From Stenotrophomonas sepilia (lineage in GTDB: Bacteria; Pseudomonadota; Gammaproteobacteria; Xanthomonadales; Xanthomonadaceae), in contig NZ_LXXZ01000054.1 of NCBI RefSeq assembly GCF_003244875.1, forward strand, positions 1-64,000: a stretch of 64,000 bases of DNA, given 5' to 3'. Shown piece after piece: positions 16,682 to 27,883 of the stretch (positions within the stretch are counted from its first letter, which is position 1; each line of letters opens with the position of its first letter). A program made the position numbers and the translations under genes. The notes below the pieces were generated by a model, which worked only from the letters and a program-made list of their open reading frames with translations, did no database searches and had not been told where the DNA came from.

Positions 16682-18973
16682 TCAGAACTTGACGTTCAGT
16701 GCCAGAGTGGCCGAGCGACCCGGGGCGATGCTCGCGTAGTGCGAGGCATAGGCCTTGGTGAAGTAGGTCTTGTCGGTCAGGTTCTGCACGTTGAGCTGCA
16801 GGCTGATGTTGTCCTGGATCGCGTAGCTGGCCATCGCGTCGAAGCGGGTGTAGCTCGGGATCCACTTGGTGTTGGCGACATCACCGTACTGCTTGTCCGA
16901 GTAGAACGCGCCGGCGCCGAGGGTCAGGCCGATCGGGAAGCGGTAGGTGGTCCACAGGTTGGCGCTGTGCTTGGCAGTGTTGGGGAACACGTTGCCGTTG
17001 TACGGCGACGGCACGTACACGTTGGACGGGCAGGTGCGGCCCACCGGTGCGCCACAGACGAAACCGTTGTCCTTCAGTTCCGAGTCCAGGTAGGTGTAGC
17101 CGCCGTACAGGCTCCAGGCGTCGGTCAGCTGGCCGGTGAAGCCCAGTTCGAAGCCGTTGATCTCCTTCTTGCCGGCGTTCTGGCTGGTGCCGTTGTCGAC
17201 CGTCACGCGTGCGTTGTTCATCACGGTGTGGAAGATCGCTGCGGTCAGGTTCAGGCGCTGGTCGAACAGGTCCCACTTGGTGCCCAGTTCGAGGTTCTTC
17301 GTGTCCTGCGGCTTGAGGTCGGCCACGGCGGCGCTCAGGCCGTCCGAACCGTCACCACCGTCCATGCCCGGCGGGGTCGAGGAGGTGCCCCACGACAGGT
17401 AGATGCTGCCGTTGGCGGCCGGCTTGAACACCACACCGGCCTGGTAGTTCAGGAAGTCGTTGCTGTTGCGCACGCGGGTCGGTGCCTTGCCGGCCACCGG
17501 GGTGGTCAGGGTGGTGCGGAAGTCGTCGTAGCGCAGGCCGAGGTTGATCATCCACTGCTCATTGAGCTCGATGGTGTCGAACACGTAGGCCGAGGTGGTC
17601 CTGGTGCGCTGCTCGACGTCCAGTGCCTTGTCGCTGCGGTACACCGAATGGGTGGCTGCCCACGGATCGCGCGGATCCGGATTGGCGAAATCGGTGCAGT
17701 TGTAGCCGGTGGCCGCGCCGGTGGTCGGGCACTTGCTGTTGCCGGTGAGCGGGTTGCTGGTGCCCGGCGTCATCAGGTAGCTGCCGCGGGTCATCTTCTC
17801 GTCGCTGTATTCCACGCCAGCGCTGTAGCTGTGCTTGAGCGCGCCGGTCTGGAAGGCACCGGTCAGGCCCAGCTGGTCGGCGAAGCTCTTGACGTCGACG
17901 GCGCGGGCGTTGGTACGGCGCCACAAGGTGCCGTAGTTGTTCGGGTTGCCCTGGCTGTCGTCCGGCTGGGTCCACAGGTAATCGTTGCTGGTGTTGCCCA
18001 GGCGCGCGATGTTGCGCAGCTTGTGGCCGCCGAAATCGTAGCTGGCATCCAGCGTGCTGATGTCGGCACGGGTGCGCTGGAAGTCACGGTCGACCAAGCC
18101 GTAGTAGTTGTTGCGGTCCGGCACCATCGGGCGGCCGTCGACCCACTTCGAGGCCGGCGCACCGTTCGGGTTGCCGTAGGGGAAACCACCGGCGTCCGGC
18201 AGGTCATCGCTCTGCATGTGGTAGTGGCTGGCGATCAGCTGCGCCGGGCCGTTCAGGCCGAATGCAATCGACGGCGCGATGCCCCAGCGGCTGACATTGG
18301 CGGCGTCGCGGCCAGCGATGTCCGATTCGTGCTTCATCAGGTTCAGGCGCGCGGCGATGCCGTCGCCCAGGACGTAGTTGGCGTCCACGGTGCCGCGTGC
18401 GTAGCTGTCGGTACCGATGCCCATGCTGGCGCTGGTCTCGTTCTTCAGCTTCGGCGTCTTGCTCACCAGGTTCAGGCTGCCACCACCGGAATCACGGCCA
18501 CCGTAGGCCGAGCTCGGGCCCTTGACCACTTCCACCTGCTCCAGATCGAAGATCTCGCGGGTCTGCGAGCCGACGTCGCGCAGGCCGTCGACGAAGACGT
18601 TGCTCTGCGAATCGAAGCCACGGATGAAGGGGCGGTCGCCGGTCGGGTTGCCGCCTTCGCCGGCACCGAAGGTGATGCCCGGCACCATGCGCAGCGCATC
18701 CTGCAGGTTGGTCGCACCGGTTTCGGCGATCAGCTTCTCCGACACGATCGACACTGACTTGGGGGTGTCCAGCAGTTCGGCGGTGAACTTCGGCGAGGAC
18801 GGATTGAACCAGCTGCCGCGCACCTGCACCTTGTCCAGGTCGGTGGCCTTGCTGGATGCGGCATCAGCGCTGTCGGCAGCCTGCGCGGCCAGCGGCGCGA
18901 AGCCTGCGGCCAGGGTGGCGGTGGCGAGCAGGGAAACGCGCGGGGCGTGCTTGCGGGACGTGATGTGGGTCAT
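16682..18973 (-). CDS. fiu: TonB-dependent siderophore receptor, Fiu/PiuA-like
   Basis: 763 aa. Signal peptide in residues 1-31, then a TonB box and plug (DLDKVQVRG, ELLDTPKSVSIVSEKLI, RPFIRGFDSQSNVFVDGLRD, VEVVKGPSSAYGGRDSGGG) and a barrel ending in ALNVKF with the terminal Phe. The plug is typical of Fiu/PiuA-type receptors for monomeric catechols, which also admit siderophore-cephalosporins such as cefiderocol. The start at 18973 (MTHITSRKH) gives a good signal. The neighbours SEL1 and piuC support the family call. A Fur-box-like site at 19577 precedes the upstream small gene. Confidence 0.85.
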   Translation of the reverse strand: MTHITSRKHAPRVSLLATATLAAGFAPLAAQAADSADAASSKATDLDKVQVRGSWFNPSSPKFTAELLDTPKSVSIVSEKLIAETGATNLQDALRMVPGITFGAGEGGNPTGDRPFIRGFDSQSNVFVDGLRDVGSQTREIFDLEQVEVVKGPSSAYGGRDSGGGSLNLVSKTPKLKNETSASMGIGTDSYARGTVDANYVLGDGIAARLNLMKHESDIAGRDAANVSRWGIAPSIAFGLNGPAQLIASHYHMQSDDLPDAGGFPYGNPNGAPASKWVDGRPMVPDRNNYYGLVDRDFQRTRADISTLDASYDFGGHKLRNIARLGNTSNDYLWTQPDDSQGNPNNYGTLWRRTNARAVDVKSFADQLGLTGAFQTGALKHSYSAGVEYSDEKMTRGSYLMTPGTSNPLTGNSKCPTTGAATGYNCTDFANPDPRDPWAATHSVYRSDKALDVEQRTRTTSAYVFDTIELNEQWMINLGLRYDDFRTTLTTPVAGKAPTRVRNSNDFLNYQAGVVFKPAANGSIYLSWGTSSTPPGMDGGDGSDGLSAAVADLKPQDTKNLELGTKWDLFDQRLNLTAAIFHTVMNNARVTVDNGTSQNAGKKEINGFELGFTGQLTDAWSLYGGYTYLDSELKDNGFVCGAPVGRTCPSNVYVPSPYNGNVFPNTAKHSANLWTTYRFPIGLTLGAGAFYSDKQYGDVANTKWIPSYTRFDAMASYAIQDNISLQLNVQNLTDKTYFTKAYASHYASIAPGRSATLALNVKF

Positions 18974-19122
18974 GGCTTTGGGTAGTGGCGTGGATCGGGA
19001 AACGGCGAAGGCCGAAGCGCAGACAGCGCGACGACAGGGAGGGAGCGTCTTCTGTAGAGCCGAGCTGATGCCCGGCGATGCGGCGAACGACTTCAGGCGC
19101 ACGGCAACAGCCGCAGGGCGCC

Positions 19123-19527
19123 TCAGCTGGCGTGCGGTGCGGGCGGTGCGTGGCCGGGGTTCAAGCGCAGTGCGGGATCGTGCAGTTGCCGGCGCAGGGC
19201 GTCGGAGCGCCATAGCGGGATATGTGCGACCAGGGGCGCGCGCAGGGGTGCCACTCCGGTGCAGGGCGTGTTGCCCTCACCCTCAAGCGGCGGCTCCGGT
19301 GCAGGTGCAGCATGTTGCGGGCATTCGTCTGCCGACGGCGCCGGCAATGGCATGACCTGGCGCAACCCTTCGGCATGTGCCTGCCACCCTTGGGTAGTCG
19401 GGGCGTTGCTGCGTCCTTCGTGCAGCGCCGACCAGCCCAGCAGCAGCGTCAGCAGCACGGCCACGGCCAGTGGCCACCCCTGGCGGGCGAGCTGGCACAA
19501 CGTGGCAGTGGGCGCGGGCGAGACCAT
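19123..19527 (-). CDS. Small membrane-anchored hypothetical protein ahead of the Fiu-like receptor
   Basis: 134 aa with one N-terminal membrane span (LAVAVLLTLLLGWSALHEG) and a Pro/Ala-rich periplasmic part containing two Cys (DECPQH, TPCTGV). It lies between a Fur-box-like site and the receptor gene, 149 bases upstream of the receptor start. It matches in position and layout the protein at 14640-15083, although I see little shared sequence. Function unknown. Confidence 0.6.
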   Translation of the reverse strand: MVSPAPTATLCQLARQGWPLAVAVLLTLLLGWSALHEGRSNAPTTQGWQAHAEGLRQVMPLPAPSADECPQHAAPAPEPPLEGEGNTPCTGVAPLRAPLVAHIPLWRSDALRRQLHDPALRLNPGHAPPAPHAS

Positions 19528-19576
19528 GGCGCGAGGGCGAAGTCGTTACGAAGATGTTACGTAGAATAACATCAAC

Positions 19577-19595
19577 GATAATGATTCGCATGTAC
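19577..19595 (-). promoter_or_regulatory. Fur-box-like site upstream of the Fiu-like receptor unit
   Basis: GATAATGATTCGCATGTAC; the first nine bases match the Fur consensus exactly, with 13 of 19 matches overall. It lies about 50 bases before the start of the small membrane protein gene. Confidence 0.7.
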
Positions 19596-19701
19596 GGGGT
19601 GCTGCGGGACGCCGGGGCGGCCGGGGAACGCCCTGCGAAGGCCCTTGCGGGGCCTCCTGCAGATCCAGCCCAGGGTGGATACCCCCAGACCGTGCGCCGC
19701 C

Positions 19702-20034
19702 TCAATCGCGGTCGTCGCGGGTCCAGACGGCGTCGTGCTCGCGCTTCACCGGGAACTTGGGCACCGGGGTATAGGCCGGGGCGCACAGGGCGCGGCCATC
19801 GCGCACGTCGAAGCGCGCACCGTGCAGTACGCACTCCACGCTGCCTTCGGCGGTGTTGAATTCGCCCGAGGACAGCTCGAATTCCTCGTGCGTGCACTGG
19901 TCTTCCAGCGCGTACAGCTCGCCGTCGAGGTTGAACACCACGATCGGGGTGCCGGTCACCTCGTCGAACACGCTCTTCATTTCACCGGGCAGCAGCTCGT
20001 TGCTGGCGCACACGAAGGTCCAGGTATCGCTCAC
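19702..20034 (-). CDS. Rieske [2Fe-2S] ferredoxin-like protein
   Basis: 110 aa with the two Rieske cluster motifs: CTHEEFELSSG (C-x-H) and CVLHGARFDVRDG (C-x2-H). It starts with GTG at 20034, overlapping the upstream GNAT stop as GTGA, which implies translational coupling. Stand-alone proteins of this kind are electron carriers, often called non-haem iron oxygenase ferredoxin subunits. Here it lies close downstream of the suf operon on the same strand but beyond a terminator and an opposing gene. The redox partner is unknown. Confidence 0.9.
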   Translation of the reverse strand: MSDTWTFVCASNELLPGEMKSVFDEVTGTPIVVFNLDGELYALEDQCTHEEFELSSGEFNTAEGSVECVLHGARFDVRDGRALCAPAYTPVPKFPVKREHDAVWTRDDRD

Positions 20035-20570
20035 GCGGCCGCTCCGGCCAGCGGTTTTTCCAGGATCTCGAAGCGCAGGTCGTCGCGCTTGGGGATGCCG
20101 AAGCGTTCGTCGCCATACGGGAAGGGTTTCTTGATGCCGGTCCGCTGGTAGCCACGACGCTCGTAGAAGGCGATCAGTTCGTCGCGTACGTCGATCACCG
20201 TCATCTGCATCACCGGCACGTTCCATTCGCGTGCGGCGTGGGCTTCGGCGGCGACCATCAGCTGTTTGCCGACGCCGCCGCCCTGCTGTGCGGGGTCGAC
20301 CGAGAACATGCCGAAGTAGCCCTTGCCCTCAACGTCGGCAACGTGGGCGCAGGCCACAAGAACGCCTTCGCGCTCGGCCAGCAGGATGGTGGAGCGGGGG
20401 CGGTCCAGGTCGGCCTGGATGCCTTCGGCGTCGATGCGGGCGCCATCCAGCAGGTCGGCTTCGGTAGTCCAGCCCACGCGGCTGGCGTCGCCACGGTAGG
20501 CCGAGGTGACGAGGGCGATCAGGGCGGGGATGTCGGCCGGCGTGGCGGCGCGGAAGGTCAGGGTGCTCAT
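20031..20570 (-). CDS. GNAT family N-acetyltransferase
   Basis: 179 aa. The acetyl-CoA loop appears as VDPAQQGGGVGKQLM (Q/R-x-x-G-x-G/A), preceded by the strand GYFGMFSV and followed by MQMTVIDVRDELIAFYERRGYQRTG, the classic GNAT C-terminal strand and helix. The substrate cannot be told. It is coupled to the Rieske gene by a 4-base GTGA overlap. Confidence 0.88.
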   Translation of the reverse strand: MSTLTFRAATPADIPALIALVTSAYRGDASRVGWTTEADLLDGARIDAEGIQADLDRPRSTILLAEREGVLVACAHVADVEGKGYFGMFSVDPAQQGGGVGKQLMVAAEAHAAREWNVPVMQMTVIDVRDELIAFYERRGYQRTGIKKPFPYGDERFGIPKRDDLRFEILEKPLAGAAA

Positions 20571-20638
20571 GGGGGCATTTTAGGTGGGCAGTGGGCGGGC
20601 GCAAATGGGGGAGACCCTCGACGGTCCTGGCAACCGCT

Positions 20639-21130
20639 ATGCTCGTGCATTCTTCAAATGCCAGGCGGAGTGCAGGGGTGGGCATACCGAAGGGAATCGC
20701 GCTGGCCGCAACTGTCCTGCTTGTGGCTCTTCTGGCTTGCCTGCCGGCGCACGAGGAGAGTGGCGGCATCGCGCCCAACGGCCTGGGGTGCCCGCGTTTC
20801 AGTGCGTCCCGTGCGTTGCCAGTGACGGTGGAGGCGCTGCGTGCCGATCCCATGCGTTATCACGGCAGACTGGTGCGCGTACGGGGTGCCTACGTTGAGA
20901 GCTTCGAAATGTCTGCGCTGCACCCGGGGCCACCGGTGCAGGATCCATGGGCGGCCGACGGCGTGTGGGTGAATGGAATTCCCGTCACGGCGCTGCCGTC
21001 GGAGCAGGCGGTTGAACTCACCGGAATCGTATCGGCGGGCCAATCCGCGTTCCCTTACGGCAAGGGGCACCTTGGGCAATGGCCTGCGGAGCTCTGCGTG
21101 TCTTCGATCCTGCCCTTGGCGGCGCCATGA
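20639..21130 (+). CDS. Putative lipoprotein
   Basis: 163 aa from ATG at 20639. A hydrophobic stretch ends in LLVALLAC, a good lipobox, so the mature protein would begin at that Cys. The body (EALRADPMRYHGRLVRVRGA, WVNGIPVTALPSEQAVELTG) looks like an OB-fold with a closing GIVSAG strand. A GTG at 20678 would give a shorter signal and is also possible. The only plus-strand gene between the suf operon and the GNAT-Rieske pair. Function unknown. Confidence 0.6.
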   Translation: MLVHSSNARRSAGVGIPKGIALAATVLLVALLACLPAHEESGGIAPNGLGCPRFSASRALPVTVEALRADPMRYHGRLVRVRGAYVESFEMSALHPGPPVQDPWAADGVWVNGIPVTALPSEQAVELTGIVSAGQSAFPYGKGHLGQWPAELCVSSILPLAAP

Positions 21131-21132
21131 AA

Positions 21133-21156
21133 AACGCCGCGGTTTCCCGCGGCGTT
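21133..21156. terminator. Bidirectional terminator between the lipoprotein gene and sufS
   Basis: Perfect 10-bp stem AACGCCGCGG-tttc-CCGCGGCGTT. The minus-strand side is followed by a short T run, so it best serves the suf operon, and it lies directly after the lipoprotein stop on the other strand. Confidence 0.75.
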
Positions 21157-21184
21157 CTCGTTGCTTCCGGCTGCGCTGTGAGTC

Positions 21185-22441
21185 TTACCCCAGCAGCTTG
21201 CGCACCTTGGTCAGCGCGGTCATGAACCGCTCGATCTCGGCGTGCGTGTTGTAGAACGCCAGCGAGGCGCGGCAGGTGGCGGCGACGCCGAAGTACTGCA
21301 GCAGCGGGTGTGCGCAGTGCTGGCCCGAGCGCACGGCCACGCCTTCCAGGTCGAGCAGGGTGGCCAGGTCGTGGGCATGCGCGCCATCGATCAGGAACGA
21401 GACCACGGCGGCCTTCTCCGGTGCCTGGCCGATGATGCGCAGGCCATCGACGCGGCGCAGCTCTTCGGTGAAGTGCGCCAGCAGTTCGGCTTCGCGCGCC
21501 TCCACGTTGTCCTGGCCAAGCTGCTGCAGGTAGTCGGCGGCCACGCCCAGGCCGATGAAACCGGCGATGTTCGGGGTGCCGGCTTCGAACTTGTGCGGGG
21601 CATCGTTGAACACGGTGCCGTCGAAGCTGACTTCCTTGATCATCTCGCCGCCGCCGAGGAACGGTGGCATCGCGTCCAGGTGCTCGCGACGCGCCCACAG
21701 CGCGCCGGTACCGGTTGGACCGCACATCTTGTGGCCGGTGATGGCGTAGAAATCGCAGCCGATCGCGGCGACGTCGACCTTGCGGTGTGGCACGGCCTGC
21801 GAGCCATCGACCACGGTGATGATGCCGCGCTTGCGCGCTTCGCGGCAGATCTCGCGCACCGGGTTGACCGTGCCCAGCACGTTGGAGACATGGGTGACCG
21901 CCAGCAGCTTGACCTCCGGGGTCATCGCCGCGCGCAGCGCATCCAGGTCCAGCGCACCATCGGGAGTGATCTCGGCCACGCGGATGGTGGCACCGGTACG
22001 CTGCGCGACCAGCTGCCACGGCACGATGTTGGCGTGGTGCTCCATGCGCGACACCAGGATCACGTCGCCGGCCTTCAGCCGCGGCAGCGCCCAAGAATAC
22101 GCCACCAGGTTGATGGCGAAGGTGGTGCCGCTGCACAGCACCAGCTCGCTGGGGCGCACGTTGAGGAAGCGCGCCAGCGTGTTGCGCGCACCTTCGTAGG
22201 CATCGGTGGCTTCGCTGCCCAGTGCATGCACCGCGCGGCTGACGTTGGCGTTGTAACGGCGGTAGAACTCGTCCACCGCGCCGATCACCTGCACCGGCTT
22301 CTGGCCGGTGTTGGCATTGTCGAAATAGACCAGCGGCTTGCCATGTACTTCGCGCATCAGCAGCGGGAAGTCGAGGCGGACGCGGTCCCAGTCGGGAGCG
22401 CCGGTGCGTTCTTCGATCGGGCGCGGCGTGGACAGGTTCAT
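21185..22441 (-). CDS. sufS: Cysteine desulfurase SufS
   Basis: 418 aa class II cysteine desulfurase. Visible motifs: YFDNANTGQKP (N-terminal), DGSQAVPHRKVDV (PLP contacts), DFYAITGHKMCGPTGTGALW (PLP Lys in GHK) and VAVRSGQHCAHPLL, which contains the active-site Cys in the RSGxHC loop. It makes persulfide sulfur for the SufBCD scaffold in the cytoplasm. Last gene of the suf operon, overlapping sufD by ATGA. No sufE or sufU sulfur acceptor lies in the window. Confidence 0.95.
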   Translation of the reverse strand: MNLSTPRPIEERTGAPDWDRVRLDFPLLMREVHGKPLVYFDNANTGQKPVQVIGAVDEFYRRYNANVSRAVHALGSEATDAYEGARNTLARFLNVRPSELVLCSGTTFAINLVAYSWALPRLKAGDVILVSRMEHHANIVPWQLVAQRTGATIRVAEITPDGALDLDALRAAMTPEVKLLAVTHVSNVLGTVNPVREICREARKRGIITVVDGSQAVPHRKVDVAAIGCDFYAITGHKMCGPTGTGALWARREHLDAMPPFLGGGEMIKEVSFDGTVFNDAPHKFEAGTPNIAGFIGLGVAADYLQQLGQDNVEAREAELLAHFTEELRRVDGLRIIGQAPEKAAVVSFLIDGAHAHDLATLLDLEGVAVRSGQHCAHPLLQYFGVAATCRASLAFYNTHAEIERFMTALTKVRKLLG

Positions 22442-23699
22442 GCCACACCCGCCTCGGCCAGGGCCTTGTCCAGGCGGCGTGCCAGCTGTTCGCGCAGCGC
22501 GTCCGGCAGGATCTTCAGCGGTTCATGGCAGAACGCAGCGCTCAGCAGCGCCTGCGCCTGGGCCTGCGGCAGGCCGCGCGAGCGCAGGTAGAACAGCGCA
22601 TTGGCATCGAGCTGGCCAACGGTCGCGCCGTGCGCGGCCTTCACTTCATCGGCGTCGATCACCAGCGTCGGCTGGGTGTCGATCTCGGCGTCCGCCGACA
22701 GCAGCAGGTTCTTGTTGGACAGGTTCGCGTCGGTGCCATCGGCGCCTTCGCGGATCTGGATGCCACCATGGAACACTACGCGGCTGCGGTTGGCGGCTAC
22801 GCCGCGCCACAGCAGCTCGCAGGCGGTATCGCGGGCGATATGGTCGATGCCCAGGCGGGTTTCGACGTGGCGGCGGCCATTGCCGAGCAGCACGCCGTTG
22901 GCGGTCAGCCGGGCATTGTCGCCTTCCAGGCGCACGTTCAGTTCATGGCGGCTGAGCGCGGCGCCCAGTTCCAGGTCGACGCGGTGGTACTGCGCGTCGC
23001 GGGCCAACACCGCGTCGGTGCGCAGGAAGCTGGTCTGGCGTGCGCTGCCGGCCTGCACGCGGGCGTGCTTGAGCACGGCGTCGCGCGCGACGTGGGCATG
23101 CAGCACGGTGTTGTCCAGGTGGGCGGAGTCACCCACGCTGAAGCGGTGCTCGACCACGCCGAGGCTGGCGCCGGCACGCAGTTCGATCAGGTGGCGGTGA
23201 TGCCAGGCCAGGTCGGTCTCGCCGGCCACACTGGCGAATACCAGCTGCAGCGGCGCTTCGACCTGCACGCCTTCGTCCACGCGCAGCACCACGCCTTCAT
23301 CGGCCAGTGCGGCGTTGAGGCGGGCAAAGATCTCCTCGCTGCGCTCGTAGCGGCGGCCAAGGAAACGCACGGCGTCTTCGCCGGAGGCCAGTGCGGCCGA
23401 CAGCGGCTGCAGCTGCACGCCGGCCGGCAGGGCATGCACGTCGCTCAGCGCGGCATCCAGGCGGCCGTTGACGAACACCAGGCGCGGCGCCGGGATGTCG
23501 TCCAGCAGCGCGGCGTCCAGCGCCGGGCCCTGCAGCGGTGCCGCAGCAAACGCACGGCGTTCCAGCTGGCGCAGCGAGGTGTACTTCCAGGCTTCATTGC
23601 GTGCGGCCGGCAGGCCGTCGCGCAGGGCCGCATCCAGCACTTCGCGGCGCGCATCGCTGCCGCAGAAGGCCTGGGCCATCGAGTCGAGCAGGGCGCTCA

Positions 23700-23700
<1 letters not shown>
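22438..23700 (-). CDS. sufD: Fe-S cluster assembly protein SufD
   Basis: 420 aa SufD. The C-terminal half has the SufB/D beta-helix signatures VVFHGGIQIREGADGTDANL, NKNLLLSADAEIDTQPTLVI and VKAAHGATVGQLDANALFYL, with the conserved functional His after KAA. SufD forms the SufBC2D scaffold that assembles Fe-S clusters with the SufC ATPase. It overlaps sufS by ATGA and sufC by one base (TGATG). Confidence 0.95.
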
Positions 23701-24464
<764 letters not shown>

Positions 24465-24538
24465 GGTGGGGGTTTCCGTGGGGCGGGCCTGGGCCCGCCG
24501 GTAAAGAGAATGCGTTTGCGAGGGGCAGGGGCGGGCGG

Positions 24539-26014
<1,476 letters not shown>

Positions 26015-26031
26015 GGGGGGCTGCCTGTGGA

Positions 26032-26487
26032 TCAGGAGACGACGTCAACAGCGATGGTGCGGCGCTGTTCGTCATCGGCAAGGGGAAGGGGGGGCAGGAT
26101 CTGCGCAAGACTGACGTCGCGCAGGGCCTCGGAGACCACGTCGTTGATCAACCGCCAGCTGCTGCGCGCGCCGCACTTGGGTGCCATGCCGCACTGGTGG
26201 TGGTCGTGGCTGCATTCGGTCAGGGCCAGCGGCCCTTCCATCGCTTCGACCACTTCGAACAGCGAGATCTCGATGGCCGGGCGGGTCAGCCGGTAGCCGC
26301 CACGGACGCCGCGCAGGCCTTCGACCAGGCCGGCCTGGGCCAGCGGCTTGAGTACCTTGCTGACGGTGGGCGGCTCCAGGCCGGTGAATTCGGCCAGTTC
26401 GGTGGCACTGAGCACCTCGCCCGGACGGGCGGCGAGCACGGTCAGCACGACGGTGGCGTAATCGGTGAGCTTGGTGACGCGCAACAT
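26032..26487 (-). CDS. Rrf2-family SUF system regulator (Fe-S sensor)
   Basis: 151 aa Rrf2/IscR-like repressor. The N-terminal winged helix is [19 protein letters not shown] through [19 protein letters not shown], with the wing [12 protein letters not shown]. Three Cys for a [2Fe-2S] cluster stand in [16 protein letters not shown], a C-x6-C-x5-C spacing typical of SUF-associated Rrf2 regulators of Xanthomonads rather than IscR itself. It heads the suf operon and probably controls the promoter at 26520-26548 in response to Fe-S demand. Confidence 0.88.
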   Translation of the reverse strand: MLRVTKLTDYATVVLTVLAARPGEVLSATELAEFTGLEPPTVSKVLKPLAQAGLVEGLRGVRGGYRLTRPAIEISLFEVVEAMEGPLALTECSHDHHQCGMAPKCGARSSWRLINDVVSEALRDVSLAQILPPLPLADDEQRRTIAVDVVS

Positions 26488-26519
26488 GGGGATGCGAGTG
26501 GTTCTTAAAGCGGACTGAA

Positions 26520-26548
26520 ATTGTACGCTTTTATTCGCCACCATCCAA
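26520..26548 (-). promoter_or_regulatory. Sigma-70-type promoter of the suf operon
   Basis: On the minus strand a -35 TTGGAT (26543-26548) is separated by exactly 17 bases from a -10 TACAAT (26520-26525), about 30 bases before the regulator ATG. The A/T-rich bases around and just downstream of the -10 are the likely place for regulator binding. Confidence 0.7.
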
Positions 26549-26698
26549 CCCGGGCATTCAGCCGGCGCTGGGGCCGGGCCGGGAGGCTCTGCCAGCGGGC
26601 GCTGCCGGGGGCGCCATGCTGCGCCAACCGGGTGATTTTCGCAATCACCCGGAATGGGCGAGAATCCCTGTTCCATCCGCTGCAAACAGCCCGTGCCG

Positions 26699-27166
26699 AT
26701 GCCGAAGAAGATCCAAGCCCGCAAGTCCGCCATCCATGGCAACGGCGTGTTCGCCGTCGCCCCGATCAAGCAGGGCGAGCGCGTGATCCAGTACAAGGGC
26801 CTGCTGCGCAGCCATGGCGACGTTGATGCCGATGACAGCGGCGACGTCGAAAGCGGCCATACCTTCCTGTTCACCCTCAATGACGACTGGGTGATCGATG
26901 CCAACTACAAGGGCAACGACGCGCGCTGGATCAACCACAGCTGCGACCCGAACTGCGAGGCGGTGATCGAGGAAGATGAGGACGGCGACAGCCGTGGCGA
27001 CAAGGTGTTCATCGAGGCGCTGCGCGATATCAAGGCTGGCGAAGAGCTGACCTATAACTACGGCATCACCCTGGCCGAGCGCCACACCGCCAAGTTGAAG
27101 AAGATCTGGGAATGCCGCTGCGGCTCGCCCAAGTGCACCGGCACCATGCTGCAGCCCAAGCGCTGA
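26699..27166 (+). CDS. Stand-alone SET-domain lysine methyltransferase-like protein
   Basis: 155 aa, essentially one SET domain. The catalytic motifs are RWINHSCDPNCE and EELTYNYG, followed by a post-SET-like zinc motif CRCGSPKCTG. The opening AIHGNGVFAVAPIKQGERVI is typical of SET proteins. Eukaryotic SET enzymes methylate histone lysines; bacterial substrates are mostly unknown. The start at 26699 (MPKKIQARKS) is preferred to an upstream start at 26654. It is divergent from the suf operon over a short intergenic region. Confidence 0.9.
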   Translation: MPKKIQARKSAIHGNGVFAVAPIKQGERVIQYKGLLRSHGDVDADDSGDVESGHTFLFTLNDDWVIDANYKGNDARWINHSCDPNCEAVIEEDEDGDSRGDKVFIEALRDIKAGEELTYNYGITLAERHTAKLKKIWECRCGSPKCTGTMLQPKR

Positions 27167-27176
27167 CCGGTACCGG

Positions 27177-27233
27177 GTAGGGCCGGCCGCTGGCCGGCAT
27201 GGCGCGATGCAGGAGCCGGCCAGCTGCCGGCAC
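27177..27233. repeat. SMAG-type palindrome dimer (GCCGGCCGCTGGCCGGC family)
   Basis: GTAGGGCCGGCCGCTGGCCG... at 27177-27200 and an inverted copy GCCGGCCAGCTGCCGGCAC at 27215-27233, just after the SET-domain gene. Confidence 0.8.
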
Positions 27234-27328
27234 TTGCGGGAGGCTCTCCACCTGCCGTGCACGGCAGGGTCACCGCCGTGCAAGGGCCGTTCGTCCACGC
27301 TGTGCACTCCCCCAACTGGAGTGCACCC

Positions 27329-27871
27329 ATGGCAGAGCGATTGAAGGGAAAACAGATCGCAATCCTCGCGACCCACGGCTTTGAACAGTCCGAATTGACC
27401 GAGCCCAAACGGCTGCTGGAAGCGGAAGGTGCGCGGGTCAGCGTGGTGTCGCCCGCAAAGGAGGCGACCATCAAGGGCTGGAAAGAGAAGAACTGGGGCG
27501 ACGCCGTCGCGGTCGACATCCCGCTGGATGAGGCGGATCCGGCGGGCTTTGATGCCCTGGTGCTGCCGGGAGGTGTGATCAATCCGGACACACTGCGCAC
27601 CGACGACGCGGTGCTCAGCTTCATCCGCTCAGTGGATGAAGCCGGCAAGCCCGTCGCCGCGATCTGTCATGGCCCGTGGCTGCTGATCAACAGCGGGCTG
27701 GCCGATGGCCGCGAGCTGACTTCCTGGCCCTCCCTTCAGCAGGATCTGGCCAACGCCGGTGCGAACTGGCGCGACGCCGAGGTCGTGGTAGACGGCAACG
27801 TGATCACCAGCCGCAAGCCGGATGACATTCCTGCTTTCAGCGAGGCGGTGGTCAAGGCACTTGCCGCGTGA
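27329..27871 (+). CDS. PfpI/DJ-1 family protein (type 1 glutamine amidotransferase fold)
   Basis: 180 aa. The nucleophile elbow is AAICHGPWLLI with the catalytic Cys, and DALVLPGGVINPD and ILATHGFEQSEL are standard for the PfpI/YhbO branch. Such proteins have been described as deglycases or chaperones linked to stress; the real activity is debated. The start at 27329 (MAERLKGKQ) fits the family N terminus. Confidence 0.88.
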   Translation: MAERLKGKQIAILATHGFEQSELTEPKRLLEAEGARVSVVSPAKEATIKGWKEKNWGDAVAVDIPLDEADPAGFDALVLPGGVINPDTLRTDDAVLSFIRSVDEAGKPVAAICHGPWLLINSGLADGRELTSWPSLQQDLANAGANWRDAEVVVDGNVITSRKPDDIPAFSEAVVKALAA

Positions 27872-27883
27872 TCCGCTATACCG

